A stretch of DNA of 64,000 nucleotides from Volvox africanus (Eukaryota > Chlorophyta > Chlorophyceae > Chlamydomonadales > Volvocaceae). A model generated the notes under the pieces. That model was given only the letters and a program-made list of their open reading frames with translations. It was not told the origin of the DNA and ran no database searches. A program made the position numbers and the translations under genes. Below are positions 13,755 through 25,800 of this stretch, piece by piece; the stretch's first letter is position 1; each line of letters starts with the position of its first letter. Where the stretch lies: the NCBI GenBank assembly GCA_030268105.1, contig BSDZ01000004.1, positions 1,049,001-1,113,000 on the forward strand, given 5' to 3'.

Positions 13755-14386
13755 GTAAGCACTTGGTCAGCGAAGCCCAATCATGACTTCGTAAGAAGCA
13801 TTTAATATATTTATGTGTTTCTTGTTATTGAAATGAAAGGATTTGAATAAAAATATAGTGCCGTGCCAGGGCTGTCCATGTTGCAACTGCTCACGTGCAC
13901 ATAATTTCACCGTTTCTCGCATGCTATTAATCCAGGTGCATATATGCCTTTGGATCTGAGAAGAGACTTTCAGGCTAGTTGTGATGGAAAAAAAGTTGCA
14001 ACCCTCCGCGACACATGCTAAGGGACTGAAGACGCAACTCAGCACAGAGGAGGTGGGTTGGTGTGGGTTATGGATATATAACAGAGGTACTCCTTTGAGA
14101 AGTTGGGATATCATTCGGTGAGCGCAGGCTAGGTGGGTTAGGTGCCTGTCATGAGAGGTGGCAGGTAGGAACGGGCTGGAAAATGAGGTTGCGATGTAAG
14201 CGCCGGGTGCGATGCAAGGGCGCACAAACCGAATCGGTGGCATAAGGAGACCACGGCGCTTATGATTCATTGGGTGCCGCGTTGCGTTGCATGCTACACG
14301 GACCTAGGTGAACGAAAGGCGTCACGGGGTACAATTTCGGTCTGGTTCATGCCCTATGGGTTAGGCTCTCACAATCCTCTCCGTCC

Positions 14387-17300
14387 ATGCACCAGGACCT
14401 GACCGTTGGCAGTAATACGCGCGTGGGAAGCCTGCGAAGCTTGTACAAGTGTGGTGTTTTAGGAATCGATGGCGCCGCGGAGAACACAGTAGGGGCGTTC
14501 GCGCCATTTGAAGCGCACCGGAGGCCGCAGCCATTTCGCCTGCACGGAGTCGACCATTGCAATGATGCTGGCAGCGCTGACCAACGCGCCACAGTTCAAG
14601 CACACCTTTCTGCATCGGCACCTGAACTGCTTCAGCTGCACCAGCAGCCGGGAGCGCCTGGGGTCCAAAGCTCTGATTCAGTACACATCGATCATAACCT
14701 TGACTGGGCAACATGGTCTTCAGTAGGCTTGGATGACCCGCATTTTCGCCTTCCTGTCTGCATCTTGGAGAGTGGCAGCGGGCAACAGCAAGACCTGTGC
14801 GGCTCTTACACGCCATCACATCAGGATGCAGGAACAGAGCTGGATGCGGCGAGAGAGATCATCTGCCGCGTGACAGCGAAGTTGACGGCAACGCAGGAAG
14901 TGACTGACGAGTTGCAGCAGCGGCTCCTGAAATCCGAGACGGCACTGGCGGGGACGGAGGCTTTATGCGCGCTGACAGAGGCTACCCTAGACGAGGTATT
15001 GCGCCAAGCAGAAGAAGCTGCAAAGGCGGCAGCGGCGGAGGCGGAGGCCCGTGTGCAGGTTCAAGTAGTGCTTGCAGCTCAGGCACAGGCACACGCGGCA
15101 GAAGTGCAGAAGGCTGCGCAGCTGGACCTAGCATCTACCGAGCAGCGCCTGGCACATGAGCTGCAGCAGCGGCTCCGGCAATGGGAGGAGGCGTTAGCAG
15201 CAGCAGAAGCTTCGCATGCGGAGAAACAGAGTGCGTTGAAAGAGTCGGTGCGACTGACAGCACAAGCAGCAGAGGCAGCAATGGCCCGTGTAGAGGTTCA
15301 GGCGGCAATGGCAGCGCAGGCCCATGCACAAATGGTTGAAGTGCAGGAGGTGGCGCGGCGGAAATTGGAGGCCGAAATAAAAACTCTTCAGGCAGACCTT
15401 GCGGCTATGGGAGCTGAGCTGGCATCCACAAAACTGGCGTCAGGGGAACGGCTGGCAGCGGTCGAGGCTCGGCTTCTGGTGGCAGAAACCGAGACGGCGC
15501 AAGAGCGGCTTATGGCGGAGTCATCACGGCTACATCGTCTTGTGGAGACAGCACCGATAATGGTGGAGGAGGAATTAAATGTGAGGAGGGGGAGGGTATG
15601 GACGAAGGACGCTGCGAGTGCGTGATTGCTTGTCGAAGTTCAGCATTAAGGTGGGCTTACAAGTAAGACATGGAAATCGGGAGCACGTTGGTGGTGGGAA
15701 GTTGTAAGGGTTTGCTCATGGCGACAGATGGTGGCAATGTAGGACTAATCATGTTTCCATGCAGGGAATCACAAAATTAGCTGTTCAATCATATGCACCT
15801 CATCGGTCATTGTTTATACAACACCGACGTTTTAATTCTGCGTCCTTATGGTTTCCCCTATCCTGGCCTTTCGCCGCCCTTGTGCCACTCAATACATCGA
15901 GGCTAGTCTGTCATGTCCGCACTCGTTGAGGCCCAGCTAGCTACTGTCACAGAAGCCCAGCGGGCCTCTGCCTTTGAGGCCGCGGAGGCCCGGGTGCGGA
16001 GCCAGAATGACGAACTCCAAAGGCGACTTCTGGAGGCCGGGGTTGAAGTGTCCGATCTGGAAGTGGTGGTATGGGATTTGGAAAAGAGACTGGCAGCCAC
16101 GACGGAGCGGGCAGAGGGACTGGCAGCGCAGCTCAAGGCAAAGGAGGTGAGGGGTTGGAAATTTGGTGGCAAGGTAGGAGCAGGTCCTAATGTGATTGGG
16201 AGTGGACGTCGAGCTGGGCACGGTGTTGGCTCCCAGCTTATGAAGAGGAGGGACGTAAGGAGGGAAGATTCGAACTGGAAATTGTGGAAGCGATGTGAAT
16301 AGCGTTGGTAAGAAGCCTGGCAAGGGTAAGAAGCCCGTGTTCAGATGAATATGGTTCTAGCAGGGGTATTCTTAGGACATACCACGGGGCGAATACGTTG
16401 TGTTGTATCGAAGACACCAGTCGTCGGTACCTGGATCTGAAGGGGTGCAGAAGGTTTTTGGCATGTCGTTGCGCGTTTCCATTGCCGCGCCCGTACGTAG
16501 TCCTGCTCACGGCCCTCGCACTCTCCCTTCATACCAGGCAGCACAAGCAGCAGAGTTGGCGAAAATTCGCGTGGAGGCTCAGGCGGCTCTGGCAGCTCAG
16601 GCACAGGCACACGCGGCAGAAGTGCAGAAGGCAGCGCGGGATCTGGCATCTACTGAACAGCACCTGGCACATGAGCTGCAGCAGCGGCTCCGGCAATGGG
16701 AGGAGGCGTTAGCAGCAGCAGAAGCTTCGCATGCGGAGAAACAGAGTGCATTGAAAGAGTCGGTGCGCCTGACAGCAAAAGCAGCAGAGGCAGCAATGGC
16801 CCGTGCAGAGGTTCAGGCGGCAATGGCAGCGCAGGCCCATGCACAAATGGTTGAAGTGCAGGAGGTGGCGCGGTGTGATTTGGACGCTGCACGGGCTGAG
16901 CTGGTGTCAGCTGGGGCGGTACTTCGGGAGCGCTCGGCGGCGGCTGAGACCCGGCTTCTGGAAGCGGAGGTGGCGGCAGACGCGGCGCGCAAGCACCATC
17001 AGGCTGAGGCGGCGCTGCTCCGTGACTCTTTGACCAGCGCGGAGCAGCGAGTGCGGGACCTGGAGGAGCAGCTTAAGGCAACCCGACTGGCCGCCGAGCA
17101 GGACGCGGTCGCTGCTGCTAACGCCAAGGCAGAGACGGAGAGGCAAATGCGGGCGATGCATATTACGCTGTCTCTTGAAAAGCAGCTGGCAAACACAGAC
17201 GCAGCCATCGTGGAGCAAAAGCTGCGAGAGGAGCTGGATGCAGCGCGGCATGAGATTCTAGTTTATGTCAACAACACTGAGCTGTTGTCGGATGAACTTA

Positions 17301-17566
17301 GGCAGATGCGCGAGAAGATTGAACCTCTTGAGTCGCAGCTTGTTGCCTCGGCCACCGCCCTCGAGAAATTTCAGGGGCGTCTCCGCTGTGCAGAGCAGCG
17401 GGAGGAGCTGGAGCGTCGGGCGCGCCACCAAACAGCCATGGATCTGATGGCGACGAGAGACGGGCTAATCAGGGACGTAATGTGGCTAAGGGAGTCCCTT
17501 GCGAGGGAGCAGCAGCGAGTGGGGGAGCTGCGAAGAGAGCTACAAGAGGTGCGGGCTGTCTTGTAG
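14387..17566 (+). CDS. Coiled-coil protein with internal duplication
   Basis: Predicted Ala/Glu/Gln-rich coiled-coil protein, about 812 residues if the ATG at 14387 is used. Exons: up to 15580, 15931-16146, 16538-17566 (TAG), all joined in phase 0 by GT-AG introns. From about residue 148 on, heptad-like stretches dominate (EEAAKAAAAEAEARV, LQQRLRQWEEALAAAEA, LEEQLKATRLAAEQ). The first ~145 codons of the frame are open but differ in composition and may be a separate exon or non-coding; the coiled coil proper starts near 14830 after GATGCAG. Exons 1 and 3 carry near-identical copies of a ~95-codon block (see repeats). No catalytic domain is seen. A structural or cytoskeletal role is plausible from the coiled coil only. 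Distinguishing it from golgin-, centrosome- or flagellar-type proteins needs homologues. Confidence 0.68.
15074..15358 (+). repeat. Intragenic duplication, copy 1
   Basis: 285 bp in exon 1 of the coiled-coil gene. It matches 16592-16873 with only scattered substitutions and one codon more (a Gln-Leu-Asp versus Arg-Asp difference). It encodes the LASTEQRLAHELQQRL to MVEVQEVARR part of the coil. Confidence 0.9.
16592..16873 (+). repeat. Intragenic duplication, copy 2
   Basis: 282 bp in exon 3 of the same gene, one codon shorter than copy 1 at 15074-15358. The copies stay in the same reading frame and are separated by a complete intron-exon-intron unit. This suggests duplication of an exon followed by divergence of its flanks, or gene conversion keeping the two alike. 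Confidence 0.9.
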
Positions 17567-18483
17567 ATGGCAGAGCAGGACGCAGGCTCCTCTCCGGAGA
17601 AGGCGCAGCATCTCTTTAGATTCCAAGCTTTCGTCGGAGCATGGCTGACTAGGCTAGCATGGCTAGACAAATTCGTAACCTGATGTGTAGCGCAGTGTTA
17701 TAGTGTATTTTGAGTCGTGTACATACAACCTTGAATTCATATGGCGGTTTGGGGACTGCTGAAGGGCAACAAGGCGGATTGAAGGCTGTGGTCTGGTCAG
17801 GAACCCCTGGTACTCGGGGAAAGACAGGCGCAAAGGCCAGTTAAATTCAGCGTTAGGAGCACAAACAGGGTTTGGAGTTAAATTTTTTCGATTTCCATTA
17901 CTATCGATCTACGCTGCCAGGTGCAGTGCAGTGAACACGGAATTAGGTGCGGTGCTGGTACGGTCTTGCGCCGGTGCAGGTGCAAGGACTCACGTAGGTA
18001 AGGTCGTGAAAGAGTTTCAGCCCGTGTTATTAAGACTCTTTTTCCCTTGACATCTTTTTGTTCGCTTATTCTTGCTATTTTCAATACATGTTTATGTTTA
18101 GGTCTTATATTACGCAGGATTCTGTACGGTATGGATGTATGGTATGGCGGCCGACGTGTGTATTCATATGGCCGTAAACCAAGAACCAATTAAAAGTTAA
18201 TTGCATTGCATTTAGGCCCCACATGGAACGCATGTTTTGTGGAAGACGCAGACGTGGGCGGGTTGCTTTCCGTGGGAGTTCTTTTGCTCCACGGAGGAGC
18301 CCTTGGTAGCGATAAGCTGTCACAAATTGCGACGCCTCCAATGATGCAGCTCGCAAGCTCCAGTGTTCAGCGGGTAGGGTCAAATGGAACTGGAGCATAT
18401 TCCTTGGTCTCTCATGGTGTTTTTTGCCAGGGTTTGGTCGAGTCTGGGCCATGCAGGGCCACCCCCACGTAAAGTGTCGTATT
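17567..18483. other. Intergenic, no gene seen
   Basis: No supported feature in about 0.9 kb. No TGTAA signal is apparent soon after the coiled-coil stop codon, so the end of that transcript is not fixed. A 213-codon minus-strand frame (18105-18746) overlaps the region; its composition is poor and it conflicts with the better frame at 18484-18705. Confidence 0.4.
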
Positions 18484-18705
18484 TTATTTGTTTCTTGTGG
18501 ATTGGTGTAGCTTTGGCCCATCCAGGCCGTCCTGGCGCGCCTCCAGCGTAACATTAGTCGCCTGGATGCCGGGAATCCAGAATTCTCGACAGCAGCTCTC
18601 GATACAAAAAGAATACGAGTGCCCGTATGGGCAGTCAAGGTTTGCGAGTTCTGTACTTGTGCTTCTAACAGCCGATCTCTTACCGTCTGGCGGGATAACA
18701 TCAGC
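18484..18705 (-). CDS. Possible terminal exon, Cys-containing, unrecognised
   Basis: On the minus strand a 73-codon frame runs from an acceptor-like CGGCTATAG to a TAA stop. It includes the stretches PPDGKRSAV, LDCPYGHSYSFCIESCC and EFWIPGIQATNVTLEAR. Four clustered Cys and an N-V-T glycosylation motif would suit an extracellular protein. A second protein-like stretch upstream on the same strand (about 18750-18885, with VWGNVYPADMEEVAAVGG) might be an earlier exon, but the sites joining them are not clear. I do not recognise the family. Confidence 0.3.
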   Translation of the reverse strand, partial: ADVIPPDGKRSAVRSTSTELANLDCPYGHSYSFCIESCCREFWIPGIQATNVTLEARQDGLDGPKLHQSTRNK

Positions 18706-18867
18706 CTATAGCCGTCTGGGTCACCTGTTGCAGGGGCCCTGGGCAAGTCTCAAGCCCACTGTCCGTATATGATGACTCGCCACAATTTTTAGGAGACCAC
18801 CCACCGCCGCCACCTCTTCCATGTCGGCAGGGTAAACATTGCCCCACACGCTCATTTCGCTCTGCAA

Positions 18868-18914
18868 CATACACACACACACACATCTCATCGCATCTAC
18901 ACACACACACACAC
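18868..18914. repeat. (CA)n microsatellite
   Basis: Two runs of CA dinucleotides separated by a short TCTCATCGCATCT spacer. Ordinary simple repeat, probably length-variable between strains. Confidence 0.9.
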
Positions 18915-19036
18915 CGGGGGGAATGGGCAGAATGACTTCTCGCGAAAGAGTAAAACTCGATCCCTAATAGGACGGAGGGAGAACATCGGAAACAGTCATT
19001 ACCACATGGAGCAATCGTCCACCACAACTATCGCGA

Positions 19037-19401
19037 ATGTCCCAGTTTCATCCCGCCCGCTATTACCAATGGCGAGTAGGTAACACCCTTTTTGCCTTCA
19101 GCAATCGCAGGCTAAGGCGGCCGATGCCTTTAGGAAAGCAGCTTTGCAGGTTAGGGAGTGCGCCTCCCATAACATCGGCTCCTTACGGCACGACTGGTGG
19201 CGAAAACTGTCAAGTTGCTTGGTGCGGGTATACTGTAAGTATTCTTACCCCGCTGGGTAACCTACCACAACACTACCGCGCCCCTCCAGAGACTCTGTAC
19301 AGGAGCAGACCGCAAGCCCAAGTGGTCCCGATTGGTCACTGCCCATCCCTAAGGAAATTTGCATGAAAAATACATTCTCCTGTGGGATAGCCCATGCCTG
19401 A
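19037..19401 (+). CDS. Possible small three-exon gene, unrecognised
   Basis: A 90-residue protein can be assembled. Exon 1 is 19037-19075 (MSQFHPARYYQWR), exon 2 is 19111-19234 (AKAADAFRKAALQVREC ... LVRVY) and exon 3 is 19292-19401 (TGA). The donors are GTAGGT and GTAAGT. The first acceptor is GCAATCGCAG; the second must be CCAGAG, because the adjacent CCAG would give a stop. Phases agree. Introns would be 35 and 57 nt, of which 35 is very short for a green alga and argues against exon 1 as drawn. The middle exon, basic and amphipathic, is the most protein-like part. No family recognised; it could be a fragment of a larger gene. Confidence 0.28.
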
Positions 19402-19791
19402 CCGGTCCTTCGAGCAATGAACATGGTCCAACTTCCATCGCATGCAGATCACCCAAGATTCGTGACAGACATGCAGAGGGCAGTACCCATTGCCATCGCC
19501 GTGGCCGTGGTTTAAGCTTTGCGCAGATGGTATGCTCCCGTCCCGTCCACTGCAACCACCCTACGGGACTTCGACCTGGCAACCGTAAGCGGGCCAGTAA
19601 ACTCTTGACATAATCTGAAGTCGCACAACCTCATGATAGGCAAGCTCCAATTTTTTGCGGATTCCTGAGTGGAGGTGGTGGTGGTGTGGTTCCAAATTAA
19701 ACCGAAACGAACCATGGGCCCGCGACAAATCTAACGAAGAATACCTATATGGTTACAATTTATGCTTCCCAGATATAGGTGGAATATGATA
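19402..19791. other. Short intergenic stretch
   Basis: No gene seen. It holds the 3' flank of the minus-strand gene at 19792, including a TGTAA on the minus strand at 19753-19757, 34 bases past that gene's stop. Confidence 0.5.
19753..19757 (-). terminator. Candidate TGTAA poly(A) signal
   Basis: TGTAA on the minus strand, 34 bases after the stop codon of the coiled-coil membrane protein gene. Suits the green-algal poly(A) consensus. Confidence 0.5.
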
Positions 19792-20310
19792 TTACTTCTT
19801 GCCCAAGAGAGTCTTCACTTTCGGGTGATTGAGCGGGTTGGTTAGGAGCTTCGCCTCCGCAACCTTCTGGTTGGCCAGCAACAGCGACTTCTCGCCCATC
19901 GTCACCGACTGCTTTGCACGCTCCGTCTCTGATCGCAGATCCGCCAAGCGTGACTGTGCGCTTTGCAACTCCTTCTGTTTCGATTGCAAGTCTTCGTTTT
20001 TGCCCTTGAGTTGCTGCTCCAGCTGTTGCACTGCTTTCCGAGCAGCATCAAGGTTTAGCTCCAAGTCCTTGATCGTCTTCTGACGCTCGCGCACTTGGCT
20101 CTCGGCCTCCGATATGCGACTTTCTTGCTCCGCTTGTGCTTGTGCTGTCGTCGTCAAACGCTTGCGCTCCGTCTCAATAAGCCTCTCGATATCTTTCTTA
20201 TCTTTCTCATACTTTTGCACGTCTTGAAGTTGGGAAAAGTAGTAACCACCAAAGCCGAGACCGCTAGCGGCGCCTACAATCAGGACTGCACGTTGCATAG
20301 GCGTCGCCAT
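19792..20310 (-). CDS. Membrane-anchored coiled-coil protein, single exon
   Basis: Intact 172-residue frame. The start is taken at the second ATG (20308-20310, MATPMQRAVL), not the ATG at 20370, because the 20 residues before it are unlike the rest. A splice-donor-like or untranslated stretch also lies there. Residues about 6-27 are hydrophobic (VLIVGAASGLGFGGYYF), a single membrane span or uncleaved anchor. From about residue 30 to 150 there is a Lys/Glu/Gln-rich coiled coil, then a short tail ending NHPKVKTLLGKK. This architecture is common for proteins that shape or tether organelle membranes, but no named family can be assigned. It has no introns, unlike its neighbours, and a TGTAA 34 bases downstream. 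Confidence 0.72.
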   Translation of the reverse strand: MATPMQRAVLIVGAASGLGFGGYYFSQLQDVQKYEKDKKDIERLIETERKRLTTTAQAQAEQESRISEAESQVRERQKTIKDLELNLDAARKAVQQLEQQLKGKNEDLQSKQKELQSAQSRLADLRSETERAKQSVTMGEKSLLLANQKVAEAKLLTNPLNHPKVKTLLGKK

Positions 20311-21663
20311 TCTCAAATCCCTTACAGGTATGTTAAATAATAGGAGTTTTGGGTCTACGGTAACGTTCATCGGACTTGGACACCCCGTGTCAACGCAGCG
20401 GTTCCGGGATTCCGTACATCATGACTTTGCGTCTTTCCACGCGCTGCTTCAGCTTATGTTAAATGGAAAAATGTTCACAGGTGATAATTACCGTATAATG
20501 TCTTCGATCCTCTGTCTGCTCCCTCGCTAACGAGTCGCGACGATTCCCCCTACCGTCTTCTTCATCTGCTCTTCCGGGGCTTCATCATGCATGCCTTTCC
20601 ACTTCGTAACATACGTCCTTAAACCAATCCACGCTATATTGAGCCATATATGTTCCAAGCAATTGATCCAACCCCAATCAAACCCTTCGCAAAACCCCAC
20701 CACCAACCCAATCCCGTGTTCCCATATTCCTGGGCCGTCCTACAAGCTCCTCCGGTGCTCCTCTTCACGAAGCCATCAGCACAATCGACCGTAAGACGGC
20801 GACGGAGATCCTGGAGCTACTCAGACTGCTGGCGCAAGTAAATAGGGAAAGTTGCGGAAACGTCTTTGGGTCCAGTGACCATTTACAGAAAAGCAATGGG
20901 CAACCTACCTTCAAAGGCCGCACCTCTGCATTGCACTGCAAAGCAACCCGGTCTCTGCATCCCGGTGCAGTACAGCGCCCCATGCGGTCCCCGAGCATCT
21001 GTCTCCCTCTCTTTCTCGCTCTCTGCCGAGCCTTAATGCGGCCAGATCGTTATGCTGGGCAACGATGACAGACATCTGTTGCTTCAGATTTTAGCGGTAG
21101 ACGTGGATGCCCGAGACATAGGAAGGTTGTGTATTGCAGCGATAGCTAACGGTTACAAGCTGCAATCTATAGCTAATGTAACTAAAGACGACACATATTG
21201 TCAGCATGGTGCAATCTCGTGCCAGTAGGCACAGTAGTCCATGCCCAGCACCACAGTCACATTCTTGCACATCTATAACGTTGGCGCTGCCACTGCTTGA
21301 GCTAAAACTATCGTGACCGCATCTGTTACGCACCCCTTTCAAGTACGTACAAAAGTACGGTGTCGTACCATGGATGTGACTGCGCAGCGAGGCTATCTTA
21401 GGCAGACCTTAGGCTAGTTTGCTATTTTTGCTGCTGCCCTACTGCTTGAAGACGGAAGAATCACACCTATCATGACCCAATGACCCTTCTGACAGGAAGC
21501 CAGCTGGAGAGGTGGGCACAGGTAATTCGGCGATCAAGCTTCCCGACGTGGCAAGACACACCGCAGAAGGCACGCCCCACTCGGCAGAACTTTCACCTTG
21601 TGAATGATTACTGCGCCCCAACCCATGCCGCCGCCCTTCACATTCTGAGGTCCTCCTCCGCCC
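20311..21663. other. Intergenic, one possible exon
   Basis: Mostly without coding signal. A plus-strand stretch near 20740-20837 reads LHEAISTIDRKTATEILELL and a few more residues, ending at CAA before GTAAAT, which looks like an exon 3' end. Its acceptor, frame before it and partner exons could not be found, so it is not called as a gene. Confidence 0.35.
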
Positions 21664-22872
21664 TCAATCAACGGTCACCCCCGTCTGTACCGGGCACCAG
21701 GCGTGGTCCCGCGCGTACACCCCGTCTACAGTCAACGACTGGCCTACATTCCAAAACGAGTAGGCAATGTATCCCTCCCTGGACACGAATACGGAGGCAG
21801 GGTCAGGGACTTGGGCGCAGGCGCTGTCGTTAGCGCCGCCTCTTTTCAAGGCGCAGGATTTAACCACTTCGACTTCGTAGATGCTGTTGGAAGGCGTGAT
21901 GAGGTCATTGAGGATGACCTTGAGGCTGTATGCGTAGGTGTGCGACGTCATTACGCCCGTGTCCTTCAGGTCGCGCGCCGGCAGGGTCGGCTTGGCTCCA
22001 TTCACCCGAATGGTGTAGAAGGAAGTGGTCTCCCTGTAAGGGGTCTGCACCGGGCAGTACACAGGCATGTGAGGGCCTACGTTCTGTGGGGACGGCATCT
22101 ATATGCCCGTCCTACCGTTTGGCGCTTAGAACCTTCTCTACCACCTTCCTTACTCACCTCCTTATCCTGTGATAAGGAGTCGACAACGTCCATGCACCAG
22201 CAACTTGCTAAGACCTCAGACCCGCAGTGAGATGTAGATGAAGCGATTGGCGAATCTGTGAGGTGGTTACCATCCAACCATATGGAGCACAAGTAACAAT
22301 GCCTTCGCTCCCTTCCCCTTCCTTCCCCTCCCTTTCCCTGCCTTCCCCTCCCTTCCCCGTTCACACTTTATCAAGCGATGGCGACCAGGCTGCAATCCCT
22401 CTCTTCTGAAAATAAGCCAGGTGCAACTGGCGGATCATAAACACTCGCGGCTCGATGGTGCCGAAAATCGGTGCCACGGGGAAGACGCCCTTGGTGTCGA
22501 CATAGAGGATGACGGATTGGGGATCCCTCTGCTTGCTCATCGACCTAGTCAGGTTCCATCGACCATACTCCTGCTTCTGTAGGTCGTGTCCGCACTTGCC
22601 GAAGTTCATGTAGAATTGGGGTAGCGACGCACCGCCTCCGCGAGACGACGGCCCATTTGGGATGGGCTTGCTGGCCGGAGGCTGGTCAGGCGGGTAATTT
22701 TCCGGCGCATCTGTGCGGGAAGTGGGCGACGTTATGACGAGGAAGCTAATTGCAGCACGGATGACGTGAAGAGATGTAGACGTACCTATCTGGACGACTC
22801 ACCTGCATGGCCTTGCACGCCCAGTAAGGAAATCAGGACGATGAAAAAACCCGTGTCCTTTGATGACTTCAT
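21664..22872 (-). CDS. Secreted protein of unknown family, three exons
   Basis: Exons on the minus strand: 22803-22872, 22367-22710, 21664-22083. The donor after exon 1 is GTGAGT and the acceptor before exon 2 is TTCCCGCACAG; the acceptor before exon 3 is CCCCACAG. Phases agree exactly (834 nt, 277 residues). Exon 1 encodes a clear signal peptide: MKSSK, then a hydrophobic core FFIVLISLLGVQGHA. A Pro-rich linker (YPPDQPPASKPIP) follows, then a Cys-containing globular part with KCGHD, VYCPVQ, VVKSCALKR, SACAQ and HAWCPVQTG. The two halves of exon 3 repeat a CPVQT motif. It is expected in the extracellular matrix, wall or vacuolar path. It lacks the pherophorin signatures I know; the family is unrecognised. 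The intron 2 donor (AAA then GTGTGA) is weaker than the others. Confidence 0.62.
22305..22358. repeat. Polypyrimidine/polypurine tract
   Basis: Runs of CCTTCCCCT on the plus strand lie inside the second intron of the minus-strand secreted-protein gene, so the transcript is purine-rich there. Simple-sequence tract, probably without function in splicing because it is on the wrong strand for a pyrimidine tract. Confidence 0.8.
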
Positions 22873-25800
22873 TAGCAGTACTATTAGGTCGCTGCGGCAA
22901 TGCAGGGAAAGGATAGAACCGGCAGCTGGAAGGGCCGCACTTTACGCACCACCTGCATTTTGTACTACTGTGCATGCGGGATATGGCTCATTTCAATTCC
23001 TGGTGTTCGCTGCATTAGGCCCCATATAAGACTGTTATGCAAGTCCAGTCCCGTCAAGTCGGCAGGACAATTTCGGATGGCCTCGCAACGCAGGGTTGGC
23101 AGAATCACATGTACAAGGCAGGTTCCTATCAGCAAAATGTAATAGCTTCAGTAGCATGGATGCAGAGCATAATAATATAACACAGTTTTTCCACCTGAAA
23201 GCAATTCCCGGTGTGACTTGACTCCAACGCATCAACGGGATGGCAGTTGGCGTGCATCAAGACGCGAAGGCTCGGTTATCACTCTTAACTTAAAAACTTC
23301 AAAAATTAGTATCACAATCGCTTCTCAGGAACCGCTCTTATACGGATGACCGCAGGCGTCCAGCTGACCCAGACCCGGTGCCCCTTTCGATGCATAGCGG
23401 TGACCCAGCATGGAGCTTTACATATATTAATTATTAAATATGTCGATTAATCGTACTTACATATGTCAATTGCCGGGGTTATGACGATGCGTGATGAAAA
23501 CGACTGCCTACGAATCGTACAGCATCCATCTTGCGAAGTCCAAGTATGCACAACAATAGCTACGATGAATCAAGATGTAGCAGAATATAAATTCTTTACA
23601 AAATTATGCGCCATATTTCTTGAACGGATGTAATCTTCGGCCTTGCCTTCGTACCCGAACAGGCCGTTTCCAATCAGCCGCAGGGGTCAGCCGTCCCCCA
23701 TGGCAAGATCGAATTGCCTTGCGAACCACCGAGCTCTTTGTTGAAACTCTGCATTATATAATTAAGGCACTTGACAAACCAATCCAAATATTAACAGCCA
23801 ATAATACTGGAATAAGGAAGAGCTCCGATCCACACGAAAACTACCTGATCAACAGTCAATAATTTCACACTTCATTCTAAATTCCAATAATGGTTTCGAT
23901 TCAAGAAATGGAATCAGCAACCGGTAAGTCATGTCAGACGTCAGACTTCAGTTAATTTGTGGAGCGAGAGGATAGCTGATTCGAAATGGCTTATTCGGTT
24001 GTCTCCAACAGCCTCCAGATATTCGGTATCAACGCCTTTTCATTAGTATTCACAACAGCTGAATATGATGGGATAATAGCCTGTAGTCGGCAGCACAGCC
24101 GTTCCTGAGCCAGACTGCCTCCCTTGCTGCGAGGCGGACAATGGGTAAGAAAACAAAGAGAAAACCAAACGTCCTGGGTCCGCTGCAGCTATGTCGACAC
24201 CAAAGGAAAGTCGTTGCCGTAACTCGTGGGCATGGGTTGGGACGGGGGAATGGCTGCGCCTTATCTTTTCAATATCCATGACCTTTATGCACTTTGCTAA
24301 ACGTGCCAAGGGAGCACTAAACTTAGCAAGCTTGATTGCTAGGCATGACATTCCAGGAGACATTCTAGAAGACTAGTCAAAAAAGAAACGTACGTGGCTT
24401 GCTGATTTCAATTGCATATGTGGGGAAGTAGGTGCGACCTCATCGCTACAAGGCAGCTTTCAATGCGCGGGAGGTGCTCAAGGTTCAACTGTCGGTTGCT
24501 TACTACAGTGCGGCTTGTATTTGTTCCAGTGATACACACTGCCTGTGATATGTAATAATAGCCCGCTGGGCCCACGCACGAGGCCAAGTTTATGCAAGGC
24601 GGAAGGGTACAAGTCCCGGCTTTCGTTGCTCACGGACATTTGCAGCAGCCAATCTATCAGCCCAGATCTGCCGGAGAGCATACAAACAATTCTCAGCTGT
24701 CCTACCCGTCAGCAGCTGCCAAACTAGATGTGAAAGGACACCGCCAACGTACCTTCGACAGCACAACGACGACTGAAGCTGTTCGGGCGGCGGGTGCCTG
24801 CAGTCAATGGCCGACCCTTAAAGGGGGCGCCAGAGGCAGCTACAGTTCCAGGCCGGCAAGCGACACACACGCAGAAACAACACGGCCACGAAACGGCCAC
24901 CAGGCAGGCAGGCAGCACCAAACGCCAATCACTGCCGCCGTCCCGCCTTTTCTTCACCCACCCCTTCCCGGCAACGATTTGCCCAATCTTAGAATGTGAT
25001 GGCCAATCTATGGCTAATCGTCACACTATTGGATGCCTTTCCGTTAGGTCGACCAGGAAAGGGCCGGGGACCTATTATTCACCTCGCGCCTCGCCGCCTC
25101 TCCGGTTCCCCAGCTATTGGTTCATTGCCAAAGTTAAACTTCCGCCGCTGGCCGCTTGTCGGTTTGCTTGGTGGGGCGTCCGGTGCGTCTAGGCTGCCGT
25201 CCCACCACGCACCACTCTCCACCACGCAGCAGACCCGCAGGTCAAAGTGTTGCAGCAACTGCCGGCAACAGACGCAGGGCACGCTGCAGCCTAGGCTACC
25301 GTCTTGGAGCCGGCGCCAGACGCAAACAGTAGTGCCCGCCTTGCGCCGAATCCACTGCGCCACCTGGTGCGGCCGTTGACCGTGTTTACGTGCCTCACTC
25401 ACCCAGGTATTAATTAGCCGACGTTCTGCAGAGGTAAAAATATGAGCATCAGGGCGGGAAACGGGAACGTGCCCAACGTTCGGATATGGTGGAGCTGTGA
25501 CGGCCCGCCCAAAGTTAACAGAAATTAGAGCAGATGTGATTACTAACTTCCCGGCAAGAAAAGAATTGGCATCCTAGTAAAACGATGAAAGCTTTCCAGC
25601 GTTTATCACCGCCTCCAAGCAACCCCTGCAATAATTAACGACGCACCCGCGCAGGCTCGATGATTACTCAACGATTGAAGAATGTCATAGTCGTCGCTCG
25701 TGTTTCGCGCCTTTTTTCCCTTTAACGCACTCGTTGCTAGACTTGGCCATCTTTGCGCGAGAATCCGCAAGCATGTTAACGAAGGACGCGTGAACGACCT

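Noticed and set aside
13767..14270. Minus-strand frame of 167 codons
   Set aside because: Unlike any known protein and rich in rare residue mixtures; lies in AT-rich intergenic DNA.
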